Part shown: in pieces, positions 17,687-25,977 of the stretch | Layout of the letters: every line of letters starts with the position of its first letter | Numbering within the stretch: position 1 is the first letter of the stretch | Assembly: GCF_021010565.1 (NCBI RefSeq) | Contig: NZ_JAJNAY010000001.1 | Span: forward strand, 2,770,001 to 2,834,000 | Direction: 5' to 3' | Length of the DNA stretch: 64,000 nucleotides | DNA from: Chryseobacterium turcicum | Lineage (GTDB): Bacteria > Bacteroidota > Bacteroidia > Flavobacteriales > Weeksellaceae | Notes under the pieces: model-generated | Told to the model about the DNA's origin: nothing | Seen by the model: only the letters and a program-made list of their open reading frames with translations | Databases searched by the model: none | Position numbers and translations under genes: made by a program

Positions 17687-17764
17687 AATGTAACACTATA
17701 TCAGTTTAACAATGTAGCAATACTTAAAATTGGTAAACTGATACATTGGTAGATTGTTATATTG
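17687..17764. repeat. AATGTANCAAT palindromic repeat, copy B
   Basis: The element starts six bases upstream of the purN start codon and is an imperfect palindrome. The left arm is AATGTAACACTATATCAGTT, and the right arm runs GGTAAACTGATACATTGGTA into TTGTTATATT. It is related to copies A and C. Confidence 0.65.
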
Positions 17765-17800
17765 AAAGAAGTGTTTTTTCACTTCCTTCTGTTTTGTAAT

Positions 17801-17829
17801 CCTTGTCAAGGTTTGAAACCTTGACAAGG
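17801..17829. repeat. Tight palindrome CCTTGTCAAGG
   Basis: The arms CCTTGTCAAGGTTT and AAACCTTGACAAGG pair fully, with a single base between them. It could form a very stable hairpin in the purM-purN gap. Confidence 0.7.
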
Positions 17830-17845
17830 CTTTCTATATTATTAA

Positions 17846-17935
17846 CTAGCCCCGATTGCAGCGACATCCTTTTTCTGAAATGCTTTGTAAAAAAGCGATG
17901 GCGAAAAAGATATAGCGGAAAGCGGGATTAAGCTT
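17846..17935. repeat. Dispersed repeat (AGCCC...GGATTAAGCT family), copy 1
   Basis: The left end AGCCCCGATTGCAGCG...ATCCTTTTT and the right end AAAAAGAT...AGCGGAAAGCGGGATTAAGC match the element at 38821-38911 in the cas1-cas2 gap. It abuts the purM stop codon. Confidence 0.65.
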
Positions 17936-18928
17936 CTAAAATTTCAAATCTATTTTCTCGCTTCCTTCTGTGATTTCTCCGATTTCGTAAGCATCATCAA
18001 GAAGGTGCAACACTTTCTCAGCATGTTCTGCATCTACCACTACAATCATTCCTACTCCCATGTTGAAAGTTCCGAACATCTCTTCATGAGCTACTCCACC
18101 TCTTTTTTCTAATTCCACCATGATACTTGGAATCTGGATTTTTGAAGCATCAATTGAAGCACATAATCCGTCACCGATAATTCTTGGAATATTTTCGTAC
18201 AAACCACCTCCCGTAATGTGAGCGATACCTGCAACTTTTACTTCTTCGATTACCTTGTGAATATCTTTATAATACAATCTTGTAGGAACTAAAAGTGTTT
18301 CGTACAAAGGCTTTCCTTCAAATTCTTCGTTGAAATCTGGGAATACTTTTCTTACTAAAGAAAATCCGTTTGAGTGGAAACCTGAACTTGGTAAAGCAAT
18401 AATTTTATCTCCTGGTTTAATTTTTGAACCATCAATAATCTGGTCTTTCTCAACAATTCCTACGCAGAATCCGGCAACATCATAGTCTCCCGGCTTGTAC
18501 ATTCCCGGCATTTCAGCAGTTTCACCACCGATAAGCGCACAGTTATTGTCTTTACAAGCTTCTACCATTCCTAAAACGATTTCTGCAGCAATTTCAGAAT
18601 CTAATTTTCCGCAAGCCAAGTAATCTAAGAAAAACAATGGTTTTGCACCATGACAAAGAATATCATTGGCACACATTGCGAAACAGTCAACCCCGATAGA
18701 GTCGTATTTCTTTGAGTCTAAAGCTACTTTTAGTTTAGTCCCAACGCCATCAGTTCCTGAAACTAACACTGGATTTTTATAACCTCCAATCTCATAGAAA
18801 GCTCCAAAGCTTCCTAAATGATTCAAAACATTAGAATTGTGAGTTTCGCCCACCGCTTTTTTGATTTTGTCAACGGTTTTGTAACCTTCTTCTTTGTCTA
18901 CTCCTGCAGATTTGTACGTGTTGCTCAT
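17936..18928 (-). CDS. purM: Phosphoribosylformylglycinamidine cyclo-ligase (AIR synthetase)
   Basis: The 330-residue ATP-dependent enzyme closes the imidazole ring to form AIR, step 5 of purine synthesis. It has the family loop SGTDGVGTKL (57-66), the GGETAEMPGMY block near residue 140 and the C-terminal AIRS domain with HITGGGLYENIPR. It is the first pur gene of the cluster. Upstream lie a repeat, a terminator-like hairpin, a 24-codon ORF and a strong promoter, an order that suggests attenuation or an independent small RNA. Both flanks are repeats. Confidence 0.96.
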   Translation of the reverse strand: MSNTYKSAGVDKEEGYKTVDKIKKAVGETHNSNVLNHLGSFGAFYEIGGYKNPVLVSGTDGVGTKLKVALDSKKYDSIGVDCFAMCANDILCHGAKPLFFLDYLACGKLDSEIAAEIVLGMVEACKDNNCALIGGETAEMPGMYKPGDYDVAGFCVGIVEKDQIIDGSKIKPGDKIIALPSSGFHSNGFSLVRKVFPDFNEEFEGKPLYETLLVPTRLYYKDIHKVIEEVKVAGIAHITGGGLYENIPRIIGDGLCASIDASKIQIPSIMVELEKRGGVAHEEMFGTFNMGVGMIVVVDAEHAEKVLHLLDDAYEIGEITEGSEKIDLKF

Positions 18929-18937
18929 GTTTTATAA

Positions 18938-19014
18938 TTTAGCAATGTATCAATGTAATAATGTAACAATGTTTAAAATTGGTAAACTGTTACATTGATA
19001 AATTGGTACATTTT
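18938..19014. repeat. AATGTANCAAT palindromic repeat, copy C
   Basis: An imperfect palindrome directly upstream of the purM start (TTTAGCAATGTATCAATGTA ... GGTAAACTGTTACATTGATA, AATTGGTACATTTT). It is the third member of the family found around purM and purN. Confidence 0.65.
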
Positions 19015-19040
19015 ATTTTTACTTTTATATCAATTTTAGA

Positions 19041-19076
19041 AAACAAAAAAGCCGACAATCTTGGTAGATTATCGGC
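19041..19076 (-). terminator. Rho-independent terminator upstream of purM
   Basis: On the minus strand GCCGATAATC-TACCAA-GATTGTCGGC, a 10-bp stem with one G-T pair, is followed by six T residues. It lies after the 24-codon ORF and before purM, so transcripts from the promoter at 19174-19203 must pass it to reach purM. Confidence 0.8.
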
Positions 19077-19083
19077 CGTTATT

Positions 19084-19158
19084 TTATGTCAGAATTTCAG
19101 AGTCCACAATTTTCCCTTTTTCGGAGAAACATTCTTTAAAAGTGGTCTGAATATTCAT
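19084..19158 (-). CDS. Possible 24-residue small ORF upstream of purM
   Basis: An ATG at 19158 opens a 24-codon frame (MNIQTTFKE...IVDSEILT) that ends eight bases before a strong terminator hairpin. A textbook promoter ends 16 bases upstream of its start. The compact layout of promoter, ORF and terminator supports a real small transcript, either a leader peptide for purM or an independent small protein or RNA. No known peptide is recognised, and chance cannot be excluded for so short a frame. Confidence 0.4.
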   Translation of the reverse strand: MNIQTTFKECFSEKGKIVDSEILT

Positions 19159-19173
19159 TACTTTTTCTTTTTG

Positions 19174-19203
19174 CAAAGATATTAATTTTATATTAATTTT
19201 CAA
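19174..19203 (-). promoter_or_regulatory. Exact TTG-N19-TAnnTTTG promoter upstream of purM
   Basis: On the minus strand TTG (19203-19201), 19 bases, then TATCTTTG (19181-19174). The -33 box overlaps the last codons of the flavin reductase gene. Confidence 0.75.
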
Positions 19204-19757
19204 ATGCTATTTTCTAAGATTATTTCAACAGCCGAAATCTTATTTAATTTTTCTTGTAACTCACTGTCTTTTTCGATGTTAGAGATTTTATTATTTTCTC
19301 TATCGAAGTTATCATTAAAGAAGGGAAGCGTGAAAGTATCGATAATATTCCCTCCGTGTAAAGGAAAACGTTTTTCTGCAGCTTCCAAAACTCCCAAACC
19401 ACCTCTTCCACCAGGAGCTGTAGCCATTAGTAGCATTGGTTTTTTGTTCCAAACTGCTCTGTCTTTAATTCTTGAAGTCCAGTCGAAAACATTTTTGAAT
19501 GCTGTAGAATACGTTCCGTTGTGCTCTGATAAAGAAACCAAAAGAATATCTGCCGCATCAATTTTTTCAGCAAAGTTTTTAGCTTCCTGAGGAACTCCAC
19601 TTTCTACTTCACGCTGGTGTTTGTAGATTGGCATTTCAAAATCGTTCATATCTACGATTTCTACTTCTGTATTTTCGATTAATGAAGCTGCGTAAGAAAC
19701 TAATAATTTATTGATTGATGTGTCGGAATTACTTCCTGCAATTGCTAAAATTTTCAT
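19200..19757 (-). CDS. NADPH-dependent FMN reductase-family oxidoreductase
   Basis: The 185-residue flavodoxin-fold protein begins with the phosphate loop AGSNSDTSINKLL (7-19), which binds FMN. It carries SEHNGTYSTAFKNVFDW and the ATAPGGRGG segment typical of the NAD(P)H:FMN/quinone reductase family. It is predicted to be a cytoplasmic dimer that reduces flavin, quinones or azo-type acceptors; the natural acceptor is not visible. The promoter for the purM leader begins inside its 3' end. Confidence 0.85.
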   Translation of the reverse strand: MKILAIAGSNSDTSINKLLVSYAASLIENTEVEIVDMNDFEMPIYKHQREVESGVPQEAKNFAEKIDAADILLVSLSEHNGTYSTAFKNVFDWTSRIKDRAVWNKKPMLLMATAPGGRGGLGVLEAAEKRFPLHGGNIIDTFTLPFFNDNFDRENNKISNIEKDSELQEKLNKISAVEIILENSI

Positions 19758-19813
19758 TGTATAATTTAAAATTTGTCTGATTTTTATTTGTTTTATTCTT
19801 GCTGTGCATAAAC

Positions 19814-19873
19814 CACCCCGTCAAAAAATCGAAGATTTTTCGCCACCCCTCCAATGGAGGGGAATTTTTGAGT
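19814..19873. repeat. Palindromic repeat with CCCCTCCA hairpin
   Basis: Two adjacent hairpins, AAAAATCG/CGATTTTT-like (19824-19841) and CCCCTCC/GGAGGGG (19846-19862), form a compact intergenic element between the flavin reductase and pirin genes. Only one copy was noticed here. Confidence 0.55.
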
Positions 19874-19902
19874 AGAAATTTTGATTGTGCAAAATTAAGA
19901 GT

Positions 19903-20631
19903 TTATTTCAGATAAGCTGGTAATTCCATAGGAACTTCCATTAAAAGGATTTCGATATCTTCTGTTGCTTCGATGTTGAAACTTTGAGTATCCCAAATTC
20001 CTAAACCGTCTCTTTCTCCTAAAACTCTGTCACCAATTTTTGCACTTCCTTTTAAAACAAATGCATAAACGCCATTTCCTTTTTTGTTAAGCATGTAGTT
20101 TTTACCGTTTCCTTTGGTGAATTTAGCTAAATTAAACCATGCATCCTGATGAATCCAAACTCCGGCATCGTTTTTATTAGGGGATAGAATCTGTTGAAAG
20201 CCATTTTCTTTTGCTCCGTCTGTAATGCTTATTTGGTCGTATCTTGGCTCAACACCAACTTCTCTTGGGAAAACCCAGATTTGTAAAAACTTTACTTCTT
20301 CGTCTTTATTTTTATTGTATTCACTGTGCTGAACTCCTGTTCCGGCGCTCATTACCTGAATTTCTCCTTTTCTGATTACTGCAGTGGTTCCCATAGAATC
20401 TTTATGCTCTAAATCTCCTTCTAATGGAATTGAAATAATTTCCATATCTCTGTGTGGATGTGTTCCGAAACCCATTCCTTGAGAAACCGTATCATCATTT
20501 AAAACTCTTAAAGCTCCAAAACTCATTCTTTCAGGGTTTTGATAGCCTGCAAAACTGAATGTATGGTAAGAATTTAACCAACCGTGATTGGCGTGACCTC
20601 TTGTATCTGCTTTGTGATAAACTGTTTTCAT
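19903..20631 (-). CDS. Pirin-family bicupin protein
   Basis: The 242-residue protein has two cupin domains. The metal site of the first is complete: His58 and His60 in THPHRDME, His102 and Glu104 in QHSEYN. E. coli YhhW, a close relative, has quercetin 2,3-dioxygenase activity; other pirins act as redox regulators. A TACATTTG box at 20666-20673 (minus strand) lies 35 bases upstream. It may belong functionally with the flavin reductase gene next to it, but that is inference. Confidence 0.9.
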   Translation of the reverse strand: MKTVYHKADTRGHANHGWLNSYHTFSFAGYQNPERMSFGALRVLNDDTVSQGMGFGTHPHRDMEIISIPLEGDLEHKDSMGTTAVIRKGEIQVMSAGTGVQHSEYNKNKDEEVKFLQIWVFPREVGVEPRYDQISITDGAKENGFQQILSPNKNDAGVWIHQDAWFNLAKFTKGNGKNYMLNKKGNGVYAFVLKGSAKIGDRVLGERDGLGIWDTQSFNIEATEDIEILLMEVPMELPAYLK

Positions 20632-20782
20632 ATCTTTATTATTTATTTGCTATTTTATTATGGTACAAATGTACAGCTTGCAGGTTTCGGAAATGTTGAT
20701 GTAAGGTAAGAAAGGATTTTTGTGAATAGTGAATCGTCAATTTTCTTAGAAGTGAATTTTAATGCTGCACATTTATTATAAG

Positions 20783-20848
20783 TTTTGACTAAAGCCCATC
20801 TTCCTTAAAACATAAAAAGCGGACTAAAGCCCGCTCCTATTGATGAAA
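20783..20848. repeat. Palindromic repeat (CTAAAGCCC family), copy 2
   Basis: TTTTGACTAAAGCCCATC, then GCGGACTAAAGCCCGCTCCT followed by ATTGATGAAA. The second half matches copy 1 at 13881-13910, apart from the variable bases that keep the palindrome paired. Confidence 0.7.
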
Positions 20849-20874
20849 TTATTAATCCTAATCCGACAAATAAT

Positions 20875-21405
20875 TTATTTTTTGTTATTTTTTAATTCCG
20901 TTAAAATATCATCTTCCATTGCTGCTTTTTCAGCAACTACTTTATCAACCACATCATTTGGAACCGTCATCGAAAGCACATATTGTTTTACCTTCCATTG
21001 CCCGTTGATTTTTTCTACAACTCCAGAACCACGGCAGATTTTCATTTGTGTGTCGAGCAACTCATCAAACCAAGCCAGCTTTCCGTCTTTGCTGAAATAA
21101 ATATTTCTTTTCACAGAAGTAAAATTCCAGGTTTTCTTTTTATCAAAATAAGGCTTTGCCCAGGTTTTAAATTCTTGCTTATTCCAGATTTCAGTAGCAT
21201 CGGTTCCTATAAACGTAGATTCATCTGCAAAATAATTGAAGTATTTTTCAAATTCTGAATTCGCAGCAGCAACATTAAAGTCATCGAGCATTTTTGAAAT
21301 TGCTGTTTTTTCGTTTTCAAATTTTGAATCTTTAGATTGTGCTGAAAAGCTTGAAAAAGTAAAGAGTAAAATTACTAAGACAAAAAGAAGTTTTGTTTTT
21401 TTCAT
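20875..21405 (-). CDS. Secreted NTF2/SnoaL-like domain protein
   Basis: The 176-residue protein has a signal peptide ending SSFSAQS (cleavage near residue 22). A cone-shaped NTF2-like domain follows (about 32-150) with the patterns FNYFADESTFIGTDATEIW, WFDELLDTQMK and RGSGVVEKINGQWKVKQY. The family includes small-molecule-binding proteins and enzymes, and no catalytic set can be assigned here. The C-terminal tail is helical and charged. It stands alone on the minus strand. Confidence 0.82.
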   Translation of the reverse strand: MKKTKLLFVLVILLFTFSSFSAQSKDSKFENEKTAISKMLDDFNVAAANSEFEKYFNYFADESTFIGTDATEIWNKQEFKTWAKPYFDKKKTWNFTSVKRNIYFSKDGKLAWFDELLDTQMKICRGSGVVEKINGQWKVKQYVLSMTVPNDVVDKVVAEKAAMEDDILTELKNNKK

Positions 21406-21447
21406 TATTATTAAAATTGTATTATGTACTTTATGATGTTGAATTTT

Positions 21448-21526
21448 AACGTTAAGGTCGCAAAGTTTTTATTTAATTGAGAATATTTTTCGTTCGCAAA
21501 GGCGTTTCACTCAGCGAAAATCGCAA
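21448..21526. repeat. Possible repeat with CGCAAAG blocks
   Basis: The gap holds GGTCGCAAAG, TTCGCAAAGGCG and CAGCGAAAATCGCAA blocks in a pattern like other dispersed flavobacterial intergenic elements. Only one copy was seen, so this is weak. Confidence 0.3.
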
Positions 21527-22579
21527 TTACAATTCATTATAGCCTATACAAAAAAGAGTTTCTCCTTTGTTTACAGGTGGGGTTCCTACTTTGTATAAAA
21601 TAATTCCGTCAGTTTGCGAGACGATGTCTTGTTTTTTATTTCCAAATTCGTCGGTAATATAGCCTAAAATTTGGTTCTTTTTTACCTTATCTCCACTTTT
21701 TAAATTGCTGTAGAAAATTCCGTTTTCAGGAACTCTGATATAATCCTGTTGATTAAGAAGAACAGTTGCTTTTTTAGTAACAGCTTTTGATTTTCTCATT
21801 ATATAATTTCCTGAGTGTTCAAGCATATTGTATATCGCAGTTTTAATCAAATCTACATTCTCTTTCTGAACTGTTCCTAACTTTCCGGCTTCAATACTCA
21901 AAGCTGTAATTCCCTGTTGAGTAGCTTCTTTAAACGCGTATTTAGACTGGTCGGTTGATTTTAATGTATAAGGATAAGAAACCACATACTTAATTCGTGA
22001 TTTTATAGATAATTCGTGAGCTTTTTTAGTATTTTCAGCGGCGTCTTTTCTGTTGTAATAGCAAACAAAAGGTAGCAAATCTTCACTCGCATCTCCGCCG
22101 TGAATATCTAAAAATATCGTTGAATTAGGAATAATTTCTTTCGTAATTAAATGAGCAATCTGGTCAGTCGGAGTTCCGTTTGACAACCCTGGAAAAGCCG
22201 TATTCAAATTTTTCTGGTCTAAAGGATTAATAAAAGGTGTTCTTTTTTGAAAAGACTCCACATTAGCAATCGGAATGATGATTAAACTTCCTTTTATATT
22301 TTCTGGCTGAATTTCTTTTAGCAATTCCTGAACAGCAATAATCGGTGGATATTCATACCCATGAATTCCTGCAACAATCGTAAAAACGGGGCCTTTTTCT
22401 TTTCCTTTTACAATTGTAACCGGCAAATAAGTTTCTTTTGATTCGCTTTTAATAGAAAATATAGTGTCTTTTCTGAATGAGCCATTTTGATTTAAAATTT
22501 CTTTTATCGATTGAGATTTCATCATTGAAAAAGAAACAAATACCGATAATACAACCGCTTTTGAAATTAAATTTGTCAT
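21527..22579 (-). CDS. Exported succinylglutamate desuccinylase/aspartoacylase-family hydrolase
   Basis: The 350-residue protein has an N-terminal hydrophobic signal (about 8-22), so it acts outside the cytoplasm. The M14-like zinc site is visible as His73 and Glu76 in GIHGYEYPP and His160 in LDIHGGD. The C-terminus (about 265-345) is a biotinyl/lipoyl-like sandwich, usual in the AstE/AspA branch. Such proteins hydrolyse amide or ester bonds of N-acylated amino acids or peptides. It is 12 bases downstream of the transporter gene, so probably one operon. Confidence 0.85.
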   Translation of the reverse strand: MTNLISKAVVLSVFVSFSMMKSQSIKEILNQNGSFRKDTIFSIKSESKETYLPVTIVKGKEKGPVFTIVAGIHGYEYPPIIAVQELLKEIQPENIKGSLIIIPIANVESFQKRTPFINPLDQKNLNTAFPGLSNGTPTDQIAHLITKEIIPNSTIFLDIHGGDASEDLLPFVCYYNRKDAAENTKKAHELSIKSRIKYVVSYPYTLKSTDQSKYAFKEATQQGITALSIEAGKLGTVQKENVDLIKTAIYNMLEHSGNYIMRKSKAVTKKATVLLNQQDYIRVPENGIFYSNLKSGDKVKKNQILGYITDEFGNKKQDIVSQTDGIILYKVGTPPVNKGETLFCIGYNEL

Positions 22580-22591
22580 TTTTAAATATAA

Positions 22592-23593
22592 TTAAATTTT
22601 AGAATCAACAATTTCCATACGTTTTGCAATTTTATTGGCCAACCAACTCACATAAAACAATTGAAAGCTGTGATAAACCATTACAGGAAGCAGAAACAAG
22701 ACTTTTTGTTCATCAGGAATTCCTAAAACCAAAAGAAATAAACTTCCGTGAACCAATGATTTTTTGGAGCCGCAAAAAGTAGCCGTAATGACTTCTTTCG
22801 GTTTAAAATTCATTTTCTCAGCTAGTATTTTAAGAATATAATAGACTGAAAAGAAGAGAAAAATCACACTCAAAGCTAAAATTAAAAATACCGCAGACGG
22901 AACTGAAGCGAAAATATTTTCTATAAACGCCCCTGAAAAGCTTTCATAAACAATTAATAAAATAATCAACCTATCAAATTCTGCAAAGATTTTGGAATAT
23001 TTTGTAACCCATTTTTTGAAAACCGGATTTAGTAAAACACCTAAAATTATCGGTAATAAAACTTTAATTAAAAGTTGTTGAATAATTTCAGTCTGATTTC
23101 CCGAAGATGAGTTTGAAACTAAGAAAAAACTCATTAAAAGTGGTGTCATAATAATCCCAATCAAACCTGAAATCGAGGCATTAAAGATTGCAGACGTTAC
23201 ATTTCCCTTGGCAATAGAAACCATTACGACAGACGAAGAAACCGTTGAGGGTAAGCTCGCCAGGAAAAATACAGAAAGCCAAATATTGTAATACTCCGAA
23301 TCTTTTATAAACGGATAAAAAATCAAAACTAATAAAGGAAAAATGATAAAAGTTCCAGACTGAATCAGCAAATGTAATTTCCAGTTGGACACATCTTTTA
23401 CAACTTCTTTTAAATTTAATTTTAACCCATACAAAAGAAAAATCCCAGCAATTCCCCAATCGATAAACGCAGAAAGATTAAAATATTGGCTGTATGATGA
23501 TTGAAAAGGAATCAGTTTCGCAAGCACAACCATGACAACAAGCAACAGAAGAAAAGTATTTTGCTTGGTAAAAATTTTAGTAATCAGCTTCAT
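22592..23593 (-). CDS. Bile acid:sodium symporter-family transporter (SBF-like)
   Basis: The 333-residue inner-membrane protein has about ten hydrophobic helices. It contains the family segments SLPSTVSSSVVMVSIAKGN and TATFCGSKKSLVHGS, which form the crossed-helix substrate and sodium site in BASS-type transporters. It belongs to the SBF-like branch, whose substrates are organic anions. The adjacent hydrolase gene suggests uptake or release of an acylated amino acid or similar acid, but that is inference. Confidence 0.88.
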   Translation of the reverse strand: MKLITKIFTKQNTFLLLLVVMVVLAKLIPFQSSYSQYFNLSAFIDWGIAGIFLLYGLKLNLKEVVKDVSNWKLHLLIQSGTFIIFPLLVLIFYPFIKDSEYYNIWLSVFFLASLPSTVSSSVVMVSIAKGNVTSAIFNASISGLIGIIMTPLLMSFFLVSNSSSGNQTEIIQQLLIKVLLPIILGVLLNPVFKKWVTKYSKIFAEFDRLIILLIVYESFSGAFIENIFASVPSAVFLILALSVIFLFFSVYYILKILAEKMNFKPKEVITATFCGSKKSLVHGSLFLLVLGIPDEQKVLFLLPVMVYHSFQLFYVSWLANKIAKRMEIVDSKI

Positions 23594-23713
23594 TAAAAAT
23601 CATTTAAAAGAAAAATCCCTAAAATTTTTAGTTTTAAGGCCTATAAAATTAAAACAAAAAAATCACATCGAATTATTACACCATTCAATTCTGCAATTTT
23701 GGCAGATTATCTT

Positions 23714-23721
23714 TATCTTTG
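23714..23721 (+). promoter_or_regulatory. TATCTTTG (-7) box of metG
   Basis: An exact TAnnTTTG box lies 22 bases before the metG start. No TTG at the preferred distance was found. Confidence 0.5.
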
Positions 23722-23743
23722 CAGACTTAAAACTATACTATAA

Positions 23744-25780
23744 ATGTCAAACAAAAAGATGATTACGGCAGCTTTGCCTTATGCAAACGGGCCTGTTCAT
23801 ATTGGGCATTTGGCGGGAGTTTACATTCCTGCAGATGTTTATGCTAGATTTCAGAGAAGGTCAGGAAAAGATGTGGCGTTTATCTGCGGAAGCGATGAGC
23901 ACGGAATTCCAATTACCATAAGAGCTAAAAAAGAAGGCGTTACACCACAAGATATCGTCGATAAATACCACGAAATCATTAAAAAATCATTCTCAGACTT
24001 GGGAATTTCTTTTGATGAATATTCTAGAACGACTTCACAAAATCATCGTGAGACGAGTCAGGATTTCTTTAAAGTGCTGCATGAAAAAGGGAAATTTACG
24101 GAAGAAATGTCTGAGCAATATTTTGATGAACAGGCAGGAGAATTCTTGGCAGACCGATATATTGTAGGAACTTGCCCTAATTGTGGTAATGACAACGCTT
24201 ACGGAGACCAATGTGAAAAATGCGGTTCTACCCTTTCACCTTCAGAATTGATTAATCCAAAATCAATGTTGAGCGGAAATGTTCCTATTTTAAAAGAAAC
24301 AAAAAACTGGTATTTACCTTTAAATGAATATGAAGATTTCCTGAACGAATGGATTATTGAAGGTCACAAGGATGACTGGAAACCTAACGTTTACGGACAA
24401 GTAAAATCTTGGTTAAATGACGGTTTGAAACCTCGCGCAATGACCAGAGATTTGAACTGGGGCGTTCCTGTTCCACTTCCGAATGCAGAAGGAAAAGTAC
24501 TTTACGTTTGGTTTGATGCACCGATAGGTTACATTTCTTTCACTAAAGAATGGGCTGCGAAAAACGGAAAAGATTGGAAGGATTACTGGCAAAGTGAAAA
24601 CTCTGATTTAGTTCACTTTATCGGAAAAGATAATATTGTGTTCCACTGTATTATTTTCCCTGCGATGATGAAGGCTCACGGAGACTACAAAATGCCAACA
24701 AATGTTCCCGCATTTGAATTTTTGAATCTTGAAAACGATAAAATTTCAACTTCAAGAAACTGGGCAGTTTGGGCGCATGAATATGTTCAGGATTTCCCAG
24801 GACAGCAGGATGTTTTGAGATACGCTTTATTGTCTTCAGCTCCTGAAACAAAGGATAATAACTTTACCTGGAAAGATTTTCAGACGAAAAACAATTCTGA
24901 ATTAGTTGGAATTTTTGGAAACTTCATCAATAGAGTTGCTGTTTTAATTCATAAATATTATGATGGAATTGTTCCTCAAGGTGATGTAAATGCTCCTGAA
25001 TTAGCAGAAATTAATAAATCAGCAAAAGAAATTTCTGGTTTCTTAGAAAACTATGAATTCAGAAATTCTTTAACCGCTTTGATGAATTTAGCAAGATTCG
25101 GAAACCAATATCTTCAAGCTGAAGAGCCTTGGAAAACGATTAAAGATAATCCTGAAAAAGCAGCGCAATCTTTATTTGTTGGAGCTCAGATTGCTGTTGC
25201 TTTGGCTCAGTTATGTGAACCGTTTATGCCTTTCAGTTCTGAGAAATTATTGACCATGTTTAATGTTCAAAAATCAGACTGGAAAGATATTGAAACAAAA
25301 TCTGTTTTAATTGAAACTGGTCACCAAATCAACGAATCGTCTCTTCTTTTCTCAAAAATCGAAGATGATGTTATCGAAGCTCAAATCCAGAAATTGGAAG
25401 ACACTAAACAAAATAATAAGAAAACAAATCCTAACGCCAATCCTATGAAAGAGGAAATTCAATTTGATGATTTTACAAAAATCGACTTAAGAACAGCAAC
25501 TATTCTTACTGCTGAAAAAGTAGAAAAAGCAGACAAGCTTTTAAAATTCACAGTTGATACTGGTGTTGATGTAAGAACAGTCGTTTCTGGTGTTGCAGAA
25601 AGTTTTTCTCCGGAAGAATTAGTAGGAAAACAAGTCATGCTTTTATTAAATCTTGCCCCAAGAAAAATCAGAGGGATAGAATCTCAGGGAATGTTTTTAT
25701 TAACGACCAAACCAGACGGAAAATTATCTTTCGTAACGCCTGATGACAGCAATGTTGAGAATGGTATTGAGATAGGATAA
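23744..25780 (+). CDS. metG: Methionyl-tRNA synthetase
   Basis: The 678-residue class I aminoacyl-tRNA synthetase charges initiator and elongator tRNA(Met). It has HIGH at 19-22, a four-cysteine zinc knuckle (Cys144, 147, 157, 160) and KISTS (333-337) in place of KMSKS. An anticodon-binding helical domain follows, then a C-terminal EMAP/Trbp111-type tRNA-binding domain (about 575-678: FDDFTKIDLRTATI). Full length and intact. It stands alone on the plus strand among minus-strand genes and is followed by a terminator. Confidence 0.97.
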   Translation: MSNKKMITAALPYANGPVHIGHLAGVYIPADVYARFQRRSGKDVAFICGSDEHGIPITIRAKKEGVTPQDIVDKYHEIIKKSFSDLGISFDEYSRTTSQNHRETSQDFFKVLHEKGKFTEEMSEQYFDEQAGEFLADRYIVGTCPNCGNDNAYGDQCEKCGSTLSPSELINPKSMLSGNVPILKETKNWYLPLNEYEDFLNEWIIEGHKDDWKPNVYGQVKSWLNDGLKPRAMTRDLNWGVPVPLPNAEGKVLYVWFDAPIGYISFTKEWAAKNGKDWKDYWQSENSDLVHFIGKDNIVFHCIIFPAMMKAHGDYKMPTNVPAFEFLNLENDKISTSRNWAVWAHEYVQDFPGQQDVLRYALLSSAPETKDNNFTWKDFQTKNNSELVGIFGNFINRVAVLIHKYYDGIVPQGDVNAPELAEINKSAKEISGFLENYEFRNSLTALMNLARFGNQYLQAEEPWKTIKDNPEKAAQSLFVGAQIAVALAQLCEPFMPFSSEKLLTMFNVQKSDWKDIETKSVLIETGHQINESSLLFSKIEDDVIEAQIQKLEDTKQNNKKTNPNANPMKEEIQFDDFTKIDLRTATILTAEKVEKADKLLKFTVDTGVDVRTVVSGVAESFSPEELVGKQVMLLLNLAPRKIRGIESQGMFLLTTKPDGKLSFVTPDDSNVENGIEIG

Positions 25781-25801
25781 ATTTCAAAATCTTAGATAAA
25801 T

Positions 25802-25834
25802 AGAAAGACGCAAAATTTGCGTCTTTCTTTGTGT
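25802..25834 (+). terminator. Rho-independent terminator of metG
   Basis: A 13-bp stem AGAAAGACGCAAA / TTTGCGTCTTTCT ends in T residues. Confidence 0.85.
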
Positions 25835-25847
25835 AAATATATTCTGT

Positions 25848-25895
25848 AAACAAATAAGACGTCTTAATTCTAGAATTAAGATGTCTTATTTGTTT
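25848..25895. repeat. 48-bp near-perfect palindrome
   Basis: The arms 25848-25871 and 25872-25895 pair at 23 of 24 positions plus one G-T pair, with TCTAGA at the centre and no loop. It lies between the convergent metG and GHL10 hydrolase genes, so it may end transcription from the minus strand or extrude as a cruciform. Confidence 0.75.
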
Positions 25896-25977
25896 AAGTT
25901 ACCCGTGTAATTTTTCAAACTTAGCCGTGTGAATTTTAAATTGAAAAACTTTCATTCAAATCCACACCATCAAATAA

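Noticed and set aside
19204..19590. A 128-codon plus-strand frame opposite the flavin reductase gene
   Set aside because: The minus-strand gene has clear flavodoxin motifs. The plus-strand translation is low-complexity and is a mirror of the gene.
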